NCBI GenBank assembly: GCA_964019165.1
Contig: OZ025267.1
Span: forward strand, 21,970,003 to 22,034,002
Origin: Mastigias papua
Taxonomy: Eukaryota; Cnidaria; Scyphozoa; Rhizostomeae; Mastigiidae
Reading direction: 5' to 3'
Length of the DNA: 64,000 nucleotides
Shown here: positions 1 to 12,955 of the stretch, in pieces
Layout of the letters: each line of letters starts with the position of its first letter
How positions within the stretch are numbered: the first letter of the stretch is position 1
Position numbers and translations under genes: made by a program
Notes under the pieces: model-generated
The model's input: only the letters and a program-made list of their open reading frames with translations
What the model was told of the DNA's origin: nothing
The model's database searches: none

Positions 1-1893
1 TCTGAACGGAATGGCAGTATGAAGTTACAAGAATAAATATATAACAATGAAACTAGAACTAGAGAGAACAATACTTCAAGTAAAAAGCGAAGAGACCAGC
101 AATTCATGAAACTATCGAAAACATAAGAGGAGAAGATGAAGATGCAATATCGTTCATTAAAGAGTAAAGGGCAAACGTGCCTGCTTTTCACAATGAGAGA
201 CAGGCGCATTCTAATCTTGGCTAATACAAGCAGAAGAATAAATAAACTTACGTCACGCCATCGAACGTTATGCGTTTCACCATTTCGAAACACTGCAATA
301 AATATTAAGCGAATGAATCCAGTGGCCGTGTATCTTGTTACGATAAAACAAAAAGTGCGATATGACCAGAGTAATATCCTAAAAGAGTTCTCGATAATCT
401 ACTATTGCTATCCCCGTTCTTTAGTCATATGTGTACATCTACTTACATCTAAAGAATGGCCTAACTAAACATAAGTGTTACAAACAAGTGCTTCATACAA
501 CTGTCGCGCATACCTTGAACCATACGCCTATTGGTGATGTCATCAGCTCTATGTCTTTTCTATAAACAAAAAATTAATATTGTTTTAAACTAGAGCAAGC
601 ACCAACACTTCTTCAAATTGCTCACCCTATGTGTCTTAAGAAGATATACATGTGACAGTGAAGGCAGAAGTATATCGAAGAGAGAGACAGAAAGAGCGAG
701 AACAAGATAGAGTTCCCCGCTTTACTCTTTCGAATATTTCATTTATCTCAATTTCGATGGGCTTTCTTTCTCTAATTAAACGAAACAAGTCTGGGGCATA
801 ATTTTGGCATAAACAGAACAACTCCCCGCTTAATCGCTGCAAAGAAATCAACAGTGCTACCATCTTCTTGATAAAAACAGAGCAGCCAAGAAAGTACAAA
901 ACTTTGAATTATAGCACATTCATGCTTAACAGGCGAAAAATACGTACAAAGTCCTCTATGATCTCCTTTATCGCTGAACAACTCAAAACAAACAATAACG
1001 GAACTGCAGTTGTGTATCTTCCGGTTGGAGACACGTTTGGTATTTGCTGCAAATGAAGAAGCACGTATCAATACTTTACGCTAAATGTTTAATATACATT
1101 TTCCCTATATCAAAAATGATTCTAACGTTGGTTCTTTTGTTTAAGAAACAAAACTTAAGAAACAAAACCCTGAGACAACCAATCTTTCTAGGACATTTAC
1201 ACGAAAGAGTTCTTGTTTCATAACTGGCTTATTACATTCTATTTCATTTTAATTTTTTCTTCATTTGCTCCATATCTAAAGTTGGCAATTACAATAGTAA
1301 TTCTACAAAAGCTCTCCATAAATTTTGATAATTTCTTCTCATAACAATGTTGACACCTCATTGCAGAGTCACTTTGAAGAGCATCAAATTTATCTAAACA
1401 AATTGGTTGCGCTGTGAAGAATCTCTTCATTTTGGTTGGAAATTCATACGCATTCTTCTTCATTTATCAACAAATACAATTGGTTTTCAAGGCATGCCAA
1501 GGTCAAACATGCACGCTTTGAGTACTAGAGATGCCAGACCAAATGTCTCCTTGTGACAAGACCAGCGGGCATCTGTCAAAATGTTGTCAAAAAAGATATG
1601 CCTATGAAATTTGACAATAGCACAACTAAATGAATAATTCAGGCCATAATTCTTCAAAATGAATTTATATTCAACACACTTTCATGAATTATTGAAGATG
1701 CTAAGAATGTAAAAAACAATTCGATAAATAAATCGAGATATGTGGAGTCGAAAAACCAGCAAATTCTTCATTACCGAAGTATGATTCATATAGTGAATAT
1801 AGGCTTGATGGTCAACGTTTAAAAGCTTTTGGGCTAATTCTTAACAAAACGACTTTGTGCTGTATTTCATTTACGACTGCCGTAGCCGTGCTG
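1..1893. other. intergenic DNA, no gene recognised
   Basis: AT-rich DNA with only short, unsupported open frames on both strands. I see no splice-bounded exon, no protein motif and no structural RNA. It may contain old unrecognised repeats. Confidence 0.5.
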
Positions 1894-1969
1894 GATCAAA
1901 GGCTACGAAACAGGGGTTGGTTAGAAAACTCCGGGCTACCATTCAATATTTTTGAAGTAAAGGTGGGAG

Positions 1970-2045
1970 AAAATAAATGACAAGACTGGGACTCGAACTC
2001 TCGACTTTCGATTTTGTACGTCAGATGCTCCACCACTAAGTAGGC
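1970..2045 (-). repeat. tRNA-like SINE-head fragment (degenerate)
   Basis: Read on the minus strand, the segment contains a good Pol III B-box (GAGTTCGAGTCCC). A D-arm/A-box-like stretch (TAGTGGTGGAGCATCTG) lies upstream at about tRNA spacing. The acceptor stem does not close and the A-box deviates, so this looks like a decayed tRNA-derived repeat and not a functional tRNA. Confidence 0.35.
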
Positions 2046-2879
2046 ATCAGCTATGCTGAATGGGCAACCATCTATTAGTAACAGAAATGTATGTATGTAT
2101 GTAAGCATACGACGTACACAACTTTGCGGGTCGCAATTTCGAATTCCGCTCGGGCCATTCAATTTCTCTCACGTTCACCTTAAAATTTTTCCAAATCCAT
2201 TTATATTCAACTGGTTTTCAATTATTTCTTGTAAATGCAGCGGACAAATATATAATAATAATAATATTACTTGAGGAAAACGTTTTCATCAATTAATAAA
2301 AGTTCTAAGGGCAGTGTCACAAGTATTGAAGCTTCTCTGATTTGTACATACAATTCAGCATTACTCTTTCATTCTAATCGCTAACTAGAGAATGTCTATA
2401 AACCAATTGATCAATATTGGATGTTTTACTTACTTGCAACAGTGCTATCAATAGAAAAAAAATATTTGAATATCGACTAAACTGCTCCAGCAAAAATTTC
2501 GGTAGGAAGGTGATGAAGTTGTATTTTGCCGTACTGCAAAAGAGAAATCAAGAATCGTGTCCTTTTCACATGAAGACAACAAAACAAGCTAGAATTTCAA
2601 GAATAGCTTATCATCTTTCATGCAGGTCTATTGTTTCCATATCTATGTATCGGATTAGCAAAGTACCGTGTAACAAAGGGGCCGTGCTTTTATCCAGTAC
2701 CGTGTAACTGAAACCTAAAAAGCCCATACTTTAAACAATGAACTTTAAAATGAAGAAACGGAACATTTTTCAAAACTTAAGTAATGGCCTGAATATCATG
2801 AATAATGAGGTAGATTGAGAATATTTACAATAACATTTCAGATAATAATCTTGGAATATTTAATTAAGCTACCTTGTAC

Positions 2880-2880
<1 letters not shown>
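2046..2880. other. intergenic DNA, nothing recognised
   Basis: AT-rich sequence with short random open frames. No gene, RNA or clear repeat boundary is visible. Confidence 0.4.
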
Positions 2881-2960
<80 letters not shown>

Positions 2961-3073
2961 TACATACATACATACACACACATACATACACACACACGCA
3001 CGTACGTATATAAGCGCGCAAGCACACACCAACGCTATTGTGTACGCACACACAAACACACGCACGCACACAT
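2881..3073. repeat. (CA)n compound microsatellite
   Basis: A long CA/AC dinucleotide run degrades rightwards into ACAT, CACG and CACA variants. The poly-His/Thr and poly-Cys/Val open frames across it are translation artefacts of the repeat. Confidence 0.97.
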
Positions 3074-4435
3074 GCCCTAAACTATACTTAACTGATTTTT
3101 CCAGCAAACCTGATCTTATTATTTGAGAATTGTTGCTCTTGCGGTCCATTGGCGATGATTGTTCTCTCCGGCCTATTACTGTCAGTTTCATCAGACAGGC
3201 TGCCATAACTCTCTAAAAAATAGAGGTGAACAAGTAAGTTGAGTTAATTTGGTGCCAAAAAAGGAAAAATGAACAAAACACAGAAGCTATGGGAGTGTGG
3301 GTAATCATTTAGAGCTGCAAAGACGAAATCCGGATGCGTTGGGTAACTTCACAGACTACAACTTGATCTAATCATCGGAGGATGGCACCCTGTGTGGGAC
3401 AAGAAACAAAGATGACCTAGCCGTACAGTAATAGCAGCTGTACGCTCAGTGACTCAATTTCTATATTGAAACTGGTGCTCACTAATCGAACTAAATCATA
3501 CGTCTAAGAACTATGAGGAAGTGTCTTCAATATATACAGCAAATCGTGGAATTTTCACATAAAACATTTGAATCAATTGCGCTGTAAGCCACTTCAATTG
3601 CTGATCAAGAAATGTAAAATCTGCCGAAAACTTTCATCTCTCATTAGAAGATTGCTTACACCTTCTTGAAAAGCTTCAATTCCAACTAAGAAAGTTATTT
3701 TTTATTGCAAGAGCTATGTACTATTGTATTCATGCCTTTGATGAGAGCAATTTGAGACGACGTTTATATCAAAGGATGTCATAAACACTCCCTGTTCATT
3801 CAACGTTTTTCCTTTAAGCTCAATATGCATCGCAGTCTCAGCGTATGAAAGATAATAAAGGAACTCAATCTCTAATCAGCAGTAAAGCTGTTGTTTTATC
3901 TATGAAGCGTTGTGTATAGAATCACAATTCGAAGCAATAAGATAGCACTTGACTGAATTCCCCAGCTGATATCTTCGCATACACGGCTTCAAACGTGGCA
4001 ATACTCAAATCATAATAGCGAAAAAATCTGACAAAGACTCAGAGTTGTATTGTTTAATCATGGAATTTATCTCAACTTCAGCAGATATCTCCTGCTTAAT
4101 TGTGGAGTTAACCTGAACAGCTGCATTTGCTCGCACAAAACAAGGTAGACAAAAGGTACCAGAATAACTCAAAGCGTTCACGAAAAATATTGAGTCAAAT
4201 ATAATGTGAATTCGCACGTCTTTGAAGTATACGGTAATGCTGTTTAACTCTTGTTAAGAAGTTATTTCCAAGCTTTTTTAAAAAACCATCTACCGGCTCT
4301 CACAAACTGTATAATGAAGACTGCACAGAAAGTATCAAGCAAACTCTAGGTACCTATACTCTCAGTTACCTCCGAGGCCCTAAATGTTGCAGCGGCATTG
4401 AATTTCCACTTGCTGTAGCGTACCGAAGAGCTCTT
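3074..4435. other. intergenic DNA, nothing recognised
   Basis: No gene-like frame, splice pattern or repeat boundary could be supported in this stretch. Confidence 0.4.
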
Positions 4436-4440
4436 CAGTG

Positions 4441-4612
4441 GAGGGGGGTATAGTAAAGTAAAGGGGGTTTAGTAAAGTAAAGGGGGTTTAGTAAAGTAAT
4501 TTAATGACAGACTTGATAAATGCACCCAAATTACCGACAAGCCATAAACATTGTAGCAACTTTTACCGACAATTCAAAGGTTTACCGACAATTCAAAGGT
4601 TTACCGACAGTA
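4441..4612. repeat. two short tandem-repeat blocks
   Basis: Positions 4441-4500 hold about three copies of a 19-bp unit built on AGTAAAGTAAAGGGGGTTT. Positions 4562-4612 hold about 2.5 copies of a 20-bp unit built on TTTACCGACAATTCAAAGG. They are unrelated minisatellites separated by unique sequence. Confidence 0.8.
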
Positions 4613-4980
4613 TGACACCCGCACAGCCCTATTTCGGAATTTCCCTTTCTATTGTGAATGCAAATTTTTCCAAAATAAATTTAGCCAACCGCCATGTTAT
4701 AAGGGCTCTGCACTGATTGAGAAAGTAGAACATGGTTCTAGGTTCCAAATGCCTGCTTGATGTTACCGATGAATCGAAAACATCACAAGGAATTGCTAAC
4801 ATCAATAAAGCGAACAGTTATTTAGTCTCTTATAGCGTTTCTAAGAAACATCTGAAGTTCACTAACTCTAAACATTGAAACTGTAGCGTTTGTAAAACTG
4901 TACGTGCGCCTCCGTAAAAAGTTGGCCTTAATTGGCTTTTGTTTTAGCTATTGCAAACAGCGAACTCAAAGTCAAAAAAG

Positions 4981-5129
4981 CATAGCCGACAAATGTTTCG
5001 TTGTTTGAGAGCTCTAATCAAGTCTATTTTCTCCCAACATAATTGACAAATCATCCTGCATGATGATTGGTCAATTAGGTTGGGATAAAACAGACCAGAT
5101 CAGAGCTCTCGAGCATTTGGCGGCTATGC
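4981..5129. mobile_element. fold-back MITE, family F1, copy 1
   Basis: The element is almost one long inverted repeat. The left arm begins CATAGCCGACAAATG and runs through GAGCTCTAATCAAG and CTCCCAACATAATTGAC. The right arm is its reverse complement and ends CATTTGGCGGCTATG. Three related copies lie at 11434, 20708 and 51259. There is no coding capacity. It is a non-autonomous inverted-repeat element of unassigned superfamily. Confidence 0.8.
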
Positions 5130-6987
5130 TGATCAAAGAAGTAATAATAAATATGAGAACACTTCATGATTGCTACGTACATTGCAGCTCAATCGATAAC
5201 CGATCGCAGGACATTGGGGTTATATGGCAAGCAAATTTAATTCAAGTGGTTACGAAACTCACCTTAGCTGGCTTAGATTAAATGGAAATAATACATCAAC
5301 AAACGAGAATTGAACTGTTTCTATTTTATCGGCTGAAAGTGTTCTAAAGCTATCTCAAATACAATCAAGAATCTGAGCTTTTATTCCAACCATCCACATG
5401 CTATTCTGAAGAATTTATTCATTACATGTACGAGGCAAGAAACAATTCCAGTCTGATTTACATACTCAATTACCAGGCGCTGCGAACTTGTATATGAGAA
5501 AACAAAAGAGATGTCTAAAGAATTCTTATCATCGTAAATATGAAAGGAAAAGTAATTGGTATTAAGACATTAAAAACTGAACCGAATAGTCCATAACTAG
5601 GATAGTAAACAATGATTAAAGCTGGAAACATGAGATCCCAGTACAAATCCTAATTGCAAAATAAGCCTGTAGTGCAGCACAGAAAACCGAACAAAATCAT
5701 TGTAAATGCTCCTTGTCAGGGCGAAATCCTCATAGTAGCTACAGAAATGCTCATTTCTATTAAATCTTCTCGCCAAAATCCCCATACGATAGAAAGCGTT
5801 TTATAGAAACATGAACTGCTTCGCAAAGAGCAAGCATAACCAAAATCTACTGAGAGCTATTTCAGAGCATTTCGATTATCTATTAAGAACCTTTTCTATT
5901 CTGTAACATAAAGACATTTTTCAGAAATATCAACAACAGACTGGGCATTCAGCTAAGCCCTATTGAAATTTTCGGCTTCTTGCTAAAATTCTCCCGTACT
6001 GAACAAGCGTATTAAAAAATTGTGGTTAACATGACATCTTCTTTCTTGTTCTCCTAATGCGACCAGAATTTCGTAATACCATACAAAGACAGACCTCTGT
6101 AGAGAAACTATACGCGTGTTTCCTACACTACGAATATTTCTCAGAGCTAAGTAAACAACACAGCAACACTAAATACTGCATATTTCGTTGATTTCCCATC
6201 GGGTTTCTACATACGATGAAATAAACCAAAATTAATTCATTTTCTGACAGAATTTACTAATAGTTTCAAACTAGAGTGTATTTCAGAGAAGTAACAGCCA
6301 CCAAAATTGGCTTTTCTTTCACAGGCAGAATACACGTGATTTTAGATCAGGCACTAATGCTAATTAACTGCAGCTGAATTGCATGTTACTTTACACTACG
6401 GAATCATTGCATTCAATTGCCAACAGAATATGTACTATCCGTCGAATTTTCACTCAGAACTTCCGTTTCTACATACGTATTCTAACGTTGATAAACTAGT
6501 TTTCCATTTTCCAAGTTAAGATGATTAAAATTGATGGAGGCAAACTGTCATTCATAAAACCTACAAATATGGTAAACATTGGATTAGAGTGGGCTTAAAA
6601 GGATGGAAATCCACTGCTCACGAAAAAATTGAAACTAATTTAATAAAATATTGAAATTTCATGAAACTTTGTGACAATAAGTTGCTGATGATATGATAAG
6701 GTAGAGTCATCGTGACCCGGAAAATCAACTATGGAAAAGCTGTGGAGATGAGAGAAGTAGGGGCATAACTAATGAAATAGGGTTATTCATATGTGATAGG
6801 AGGCAATCTAACGAGTGAAACGTCGTTCTGCTATAACGAGCTGCTTTACAAGGAATCAACAAGTAGAAGGCCAATAAATACGAAGAACTGTAACCACTAG
6901 CAACAAAGTCCCTCAGGACACTTTCAGTTTCGAACAATTCTATCATTACAAACAAACGAGAATGAAGAAGTTAAAGTCGCATAAACT
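5130..6987. other. intergenic DNA, nothing recognised
   Basis: AT-rich sequence without a supportable gene, RNA or repeat. Confidence 0.4.
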
Positions 6988-7061
6988 GTGTGTGTGAGTG
7001 TGTATGAGTGTGTGTGAGTGTGTGTGAGTGTGTGTGAGTGTGTGTGAGTGTGCGTGAGTGT

Positions 7062-7095
<34 letters not shown>

Positions 7096-7166
7096 GTGTG
7101 TGTGTGTGTGTGTGTGTGAGTGTGTGTGTGTGTGTGTGTGAGTGTGTGTGTGTGTGTGTGTGTGAG
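6988..7166. repeat. (TG)n / (TGTGAG)n microsatellite
   Basis: Pure TG dinucleotide runs are interspersed with a regular TGTGTGAG higher-order unit. Simple sequence, no coding potential. Confidence 0.97.
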
Positions 7167-7884
7167 AGTAATTCTTGTAGTAAGTTATTTATAGTAAAAT
7201 TTCCGTTGAAACTAGTAGTATCTATAGTACCCTGCCTGTCTTAATACTGAAGGTTTATCACATCTATAGCACTAAACGTGAAGTTAGGGTTAAGGAACTT
7301 TCAGAACAAGGCCTTGTGCTAGATTCCTTATAAAAATGGCAAAAGTGTACCGTCTGTGTGCCAAAATGTATCAGAAATAAAAATGCAGTTTTTTGTATTC
7401 AATATAAAACTTTACAATTATAGGCTATTTGCTACAGTGCATACAATCTACCTGACTACACTATAAGGATGACACAATGGAGTGCAAGATGCCATGACAA
7501 CTCCGCAGCCATTCACATAAACAACACGTAGCAAAACATAATTAAAAACACAGAAACACAAATCCATATGAATACACATAAATAACTTTTACAAACAAAT
7601 AGTTAGGTTTGTTGCATACTGTACGCCAGACTAACATAGGGCAATCAGGTCCTTCAAAGTGCAGTTCACATAGAACGCGAAGCATATTCAAATGGAACAA
7701 GTTAGAATCTAGCAAAGAAACTCTTAGATACTAAATAAATAAAATAAATAAATAATTAATAAATAAATCAAATAATCAAATAATTTACTTGCAACGATAA
7801 GGGGAGGCAAAGATTGATTTACCACAAATAAGTGCTTTTCAACTTTCAAATTAAAACTTACATAAGAACCAAGTTGCCACTAAA

Positions 7885-8130
7885 GGTAAAGGTTAGTCCC
7901 GTATAAGTTTCCTGCTAGAGAGGACACTTATCCTGAGCCGTCGGCATAGTGAGGTAGGGTGGCCAGTTCCTTTCCAAGCCGTCTTCAACCTCCCAAGTGT
8001 TGCCACCAGGTACCCATTTGCTGCTGGGTGGAAAGTGAGCGAGCATCCCAACTATGGTCCGAGGGATCGGCTCGAGCCATCGATATTCCGCTCAACAGTC
8101 AAGCGCTCTAGCCATATGGCCATTTGCCCA
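7885..8130 (-). mobile_element. tRNA-derived SINE-like repeat
   Basis: Read on the minus strand, the right end gives a tRNA-like head. An A-box match (TGGCTAGAGCG) follows a GGCCATAT stretch, and a B-box-like GGCTCGAGCCGATCCC lies about 40 bases further on. A GC-richer body of about 170 bp continues to 7885. The composition contrasts sharply with the AT-rich flanks. The Pol III boxes are seen; the SINE assignment is inference. Confidence 0.5.
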
Positions 8131-8202
8131 TAACTTCCCACTAGAGTGGGCTTATATTCTTAGCTCTCGTACTACCCGGAGAGTCTTCTTTTAGAAATTC
8201 CA

Positions 8203-8330
<128 letters not shown>

Positions 8331-10950
8331 TATACATACGTTAAACAACATTGCACAATATCAGGGGCGGCGGAGCAATATTTTTTGTGGGGGACTCAAG
8401 AAGACAGCTAAAACCACAGGGAAATAGAGGATGTTAAAACGGGGACTTAGTACATTTGCGAGAAAAAATGGAGGGGCTACAGCTCCCCAGTCCTTCCCCT
8501 GACTTCGCCCTCCATGAATATAGCTTCCTCCATTCTAATACTCAAATCAACTTAAAAAGAAAAAATTCTGTGATTTGCATTTAATCTTTTATTGTAAATT
8601 TTACACAGAACACTGGAATTTAAACTTTTAGAATGAATGAAATTAGAATCAAAGGAACTAAAGCGGGAGTGTTAAAGACTTTGAAGGAATCATCCATATA
8701 GTAAACATCTGAGTTACGGACTAAAACCCGCTCATTTTTCAGCACTTATTCTCTGCTTCAGTTGACAGGCTGAGATTTACAGAATTAACAATACCCAAAA
8801 CAAATAATTACATTCAATAGTGCGGCATTAAAAAGAAATTGTGGGGCTAATGCCAAAAGCCGTAAAATCATTGCTTTCATTAAATACCAATGAATAGAAA
8901 CAACGAGTAAGGAAAAATTATAGGAGATCTTCCCAAAGCATTGCAATACAGTTAGTACTATTGATGACGATCGTTGCCAAGAAGAAAAATAGGAATATCA
9001 AAATCCAAGAACATATTCTAACAGATTTGAAAGATGTGTTCAAAATAACTTACGAAAATCGATGATCAAAAGTTTGTGAAGAAATGAAATGAATTTTTCA
9101 AAGAGACAAGGGTCCTTTTAAGCTTAATATATATTAACATGACCAAACTTTAATACCCCATTTCAACAATTACATGATATTAATGCCTTTTATGAGATTC
9201 AATATGAAAAAGTGCGTTGATATCTACAGTCTTCATCACAGAACATGCAAGAAAAGTTGAGAGCAAACTTTTTCATTGCAACGACGAAGATGTCGTGACG
9301 ACAAGACATTCATATAGCAGTAAATGAGCGATTGCGGTAAGATTAAAGGATATCCACGAACTGGCTAATGACAGATATGACCTTACTTACCAGAAGCAGA
9401 CGATTGAAGTGTAAATTTAAGTCTTTCAAAGTACCACAGCAAAACATATTGACAAAATACACTTTTGATGAATTGGCGTGATTAAGAGGAATAAAAACAG
9501 TAAGCTTTACAGAGATTCAATAAAAGAGTAGTAAAAGAATATAATTTACGTTTGTCTCGGATGCTTGGGAAAGCCGCTTTCTCCACACCAGAAAATGCAT
9601 GTTTAACGAAATTAAACGCCATAACCACCAACAAGTAATTCAAGATTACTTTAAATAATGCCAAATCAATATGAAGCCTAGCACTGTCATGTTTTGTGAG
9701 CAAAGGTGGCCTCGACGAATGATTTGTAACGAGAGTGTCAATGTAATACGAAGTGCAATAATACAGTAGTGATGTCTGTGTACATCGTGGATGAATTCTG
9801 ATTCTGTCTACCAGTGCAGAGTTAAAGCAAAGCAGGTGAATTACACGTACTGTAGTAGAAGAATCGGCCAGCGACACACCTGCGCTCAATACTGATGCAA
9901 ATTGCTTGAACTACTTATATGTACAATGATCGAATCAATTGACATAATGAAGAAAAGAGCAGGGAGCGCAGTATCTTCAGATTTAGCAGGTGCCCTTATC
10001 TAATGAACGAAATACGATTGCTTGCATATGAAGACAACAAAAGCAAATTCAACACGAACCTGATAGGCCTGTTAGGGATATGAAAATTCACGTCCGTCCC
10101 TCATGACTTATCCATTTGGCAAAAAGACAGCTATTCTACAGTTCAAAACCAGGGCAAAAGCTCATGGACACAAGACAGAAGAAAACGCTGCCATTGCCTC
10201 AGTCGACTTGAAACAGGCAAGCAAGTGCAGGCATGAGGGTTGGAAAAATAATTTGAAAGAAAAAATTTGAGCGAAATAATCTAGCACAAATGGCATAAAA
10301 ATCACAATAGGACCCTAAATTAACAATGAATTTGGGCCCTTAGTTAGAACACTCGTAAAAGGAAGCCAACCCGCAAAGCAGTTAACTCATTACAACCAGT
10401 GGTGGCGGACGCTAGGACAGCGAGGAGGCGGTCGACCCACGATAACACCAAAGAAAAATGGAACATGCCTCTGATTACAATGTCACTGATTTTAACCTTA
10501 CAGATTAGCACCTCTTTGACGTATATACAATCCATTTATCTAGACAAAATTGAACAAAACGAAAGATATCAGCTGAACCTTACACTCAGGGGCCCTTTTC
10601 AAGACATAGAAAGAAGAATTGCAATCTAACAAAAATAAGATACTATTGACATGCCAAACAGAGAACTCAGCCACAAGTCCTGGTGATAGTAATACTTCTA
10701 CATTTAAATATCTGAATTCCTATAACGTCCAACCACTGTGAGACTATGTACTACAAACACATATCAGTTCCATGACCTGTCAAGATGGTATGCTTCTCAT
10801 ACACCGTAATGTTCTAGAACGTTTATAGTAGCACCAACCAGCAATGTGAAAACTAGTGCTCCTCAGATATCATTAAAAAAGAGAATTAACGAGTCAGGCT
10901 GAAACCTGGATAGATAACAATTGTAACAAAAGGTGACAAAGGGGTAAGAC
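8331..10950. other. intergenic DNA, no gene recognised
   Basis: A short GC-rich patch at about 8363-8515 (GGGGCGGCGGAGC near the left, CCTGACTTCGCCCTCC near the right) resembles a worn hAT-type MITE. The rest is AT-rich with unsupported open frames. The longest, 9482-9889 on the minus strand, shows no domain, no signal peptide and no paralogue in the window. Confidence 0.4.
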
Positions 10951-10952
10951 GA

Positions 10953-11150
10953 AGGGTTGCATTTAAGTCTGATGACTGGCCCCTGTACAACATATCGATG
11001 GGCCTTTCTGCAGACATTAACTAAAGCAAAAGACTGAGTCTAACAGTATTTTACAGGACTTCTGAAGGTTTGCTCAGGACCCCCTACTTTTGAAAACAAG
11101 AGGGAGCCTCTGGGCCTGCGCCCAAATGGCCCATTGGTGAATGCGGCCCA
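10953..11150. mobile_element. diverged hAT-like MITE (relative of the 56560 copy)
   Basis: The left edge reads GGGTTGCATTTAAGTCTG, as in the well-defined element at 56560-56819. The interior and right side are rich in GGCCC/GGGCC motifs, as in that copy. The target-site duplication is no longer recognisable and the right boundary is approximate. Confidence 0.4.
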
Positions 11151-11433
11151 GATGAAACCCCAAGAAACACTGGGAAAATGTGGTGCCAAATATTGATTTT
11201 CTTGTGACATATTAGTTTCCACATGCAAACCTCTCAAGTTCTAAATAAAAAAGAACCACAAGACTTATAATAAAAATGACAAAGACAACCTATAAACAAA
11301 ACTATAATTTGAAATTCCAATCAGAAGAGCAGATAAGAAACTAATATGGTTTAGAATGACCATCTGATGCTATTAAAAGGATACAAAAATCAAAGCATGA
11401 TCAGCTCATGTGCTCAAACAACAGCCAGTTCAA

Positions 11434-11623
11434 CATAGCTGCCAAATGTTCAAGAGCCTGATCAGATCTAATTTCTCTTGACCTAGCTGACCAGTCATCA
11501 TAAAGGATTCTCACCACATGTGCATTTCACAGCTATATTCAGGGCCATTCTGCATGCTGATTGGCCAATTAGGTTGGGAGAAAACATACCTGATCAGAGT
11601 TCTCAAACATTTGACAGCTATTG
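11434..11623. mobile_element. fold-back MITE, family F1, copy 2
   Basis: Left arm CATAGCTGCCAAATGTTCAAG, right arm ending AACATTTGACAGCTATTG, with the family core AATTGACC...GGCCAATTAGGTTGGGAGAAAA. It is longer than copy 1 because the spacer between the arms is kept. Confidence 0.8.
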
Positions 11624-12605
11624 TAGCCACTGCCAATTACTTCAAGCCTATTGCACACTGTTTGACAAATACCATATTGACAATAACTAGGCAATAACAG
11701 ATAATGGCTCTTAGCTAAAAGTTTCCAAAAAAGTACCATCAAGATCTTGATTAGCTGTAAACTGGCTACAACTAGGCATGAAATAACATTTGTTCTATCT
11801 AGGAACATAAGGCATTCCTCAAAATTGCACTGGATGTTGGACTTGTTAGTTACTGTTAAAATCCCCTCATCAAATTCATACCATTGCCAACTCAACTTGA
11901 CATTTGTATAGGAATGAAGGAATGTTACATCCAACATGACAAAACAGAATCCCTTTGGCAACAGAAAAACTTTGTTATGTATAATACAGGGATAAGGTCT
12001 GGCATGAGACTGTCCTATAGGAAAGATTTATGCAATAGCTTGATAAAACACAAATACTTGTTCTTGACAACAACTCTTGCCATACAGAATGGCTAATTCA
12101 GAGGTATTTGTGAGGGAGCCCAAAAACCATGGTAATGAAACTTACTTATCACTATGTGGGCATAGCCTCTTTCTCTAAATTAATAGCAAAAAGGAAACAT
12201 ATCATCAAGAAAACAGAAAACTGTCCTAAAAATAAATATTTAATTCTAAAATGTACCTACTAGCTGTCAATAGCACTGCAGCATTCTTGAATTAGTACCA
12301 TATTAAATGAAGTTGCATTACCAACCTAAATTGAGGCGACTTGCATAACTAATTCAAGAGTAAAAGCTTCTCAGATTAAAAGATGTCTTTCTAGAAAAGA
12401 AATCTTATCAACCTGGATGCTGTTGCATTGCACTGTACTGCATTACAAATACACTGCATTACAAATACTCCTAATCTGAGCAGATTTTATGGATATGTGA
12501 TTAAGGGAGTGTTACCTCTGTGAAGGCAAACCCCGAAGGATTGCTTACCCAGCTAATACAAGATTGAGGAGGCAATCAATGAAGACTTGGTTAACACACT
12601 AAAGG
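11624..12605. other. intergenic DNA, nothing recognised
   Basis: No gene-like frame or repeat boundary was identified. A short 14-16 bp direct repeat (CATTACAAATACACTG) occurs near 12443. Confidence 0.4.
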
Positions 12606-12955
12606 ATGCACACTTTATATTCTATAAGAATATCAAGGTTCAAAACCATTGAAATTTAAGAATAATTTATGAATAATTTGAGGCTTAGATTTTCTACTTA
12701 TATTTGAGTTTTCATTAGAAAACAACACAAATGTGAGCATTGCTTATTGGGTCTCAGAGTCATTGCATAATTATGCGACTCAGCAACTCTTTGGAGAGTG
12801 TCAGTTACAAACTTTTCATGATAAGAATATGAGTAGCAATGCTCAAAATCCCTAAAATTTAAGAATAATTTAAGAATATTCTTAGGCTCAAAATAAAAAA
12901 ATTAAGAATATTGAGGCTTAGAGAAAAATGAGATATTCTTGTAAAAAAGTGTGTA
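12606..12955. mobile_element. TIR MITE, family F3, copy 1 (TACAC ends)
   Basis: The ends are inverted repeats of the form TGCACACTTT...AAAAGTGTGTA, with ATAAGAATA-like inner TIR sequence. The interior repeats TTTAAGAATAATTT and GAGGCTTAG motifs. The element at 49384-49726 has the same end and interior style (AAGAAAAT, GAGGCTC). TA-flanked ends suggest a Tc1/mariner/pogo-type element. No coding capacity. Confidence 0.55.

Noticed and set aside
1970..2045. tRNA gene on the minus strand
   Set aside because: B-box is good but the acceptor stem does not pair and the A-box is imperfect; kept only as a SINE-like fragment.
2815..3206. Long open frames rich in His/Thr or Cys/Val over the CA repeat
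   Set aside because: Pure consequence of the dinucleotide repeat; no codon structure or splice sites.
9482..9889. 135-codon minus-strand frame in the gene-poor left part
   Set aside because: No signal peptide, domain, paralogue or splice context; length is within chance for this much AT-rich DNA.
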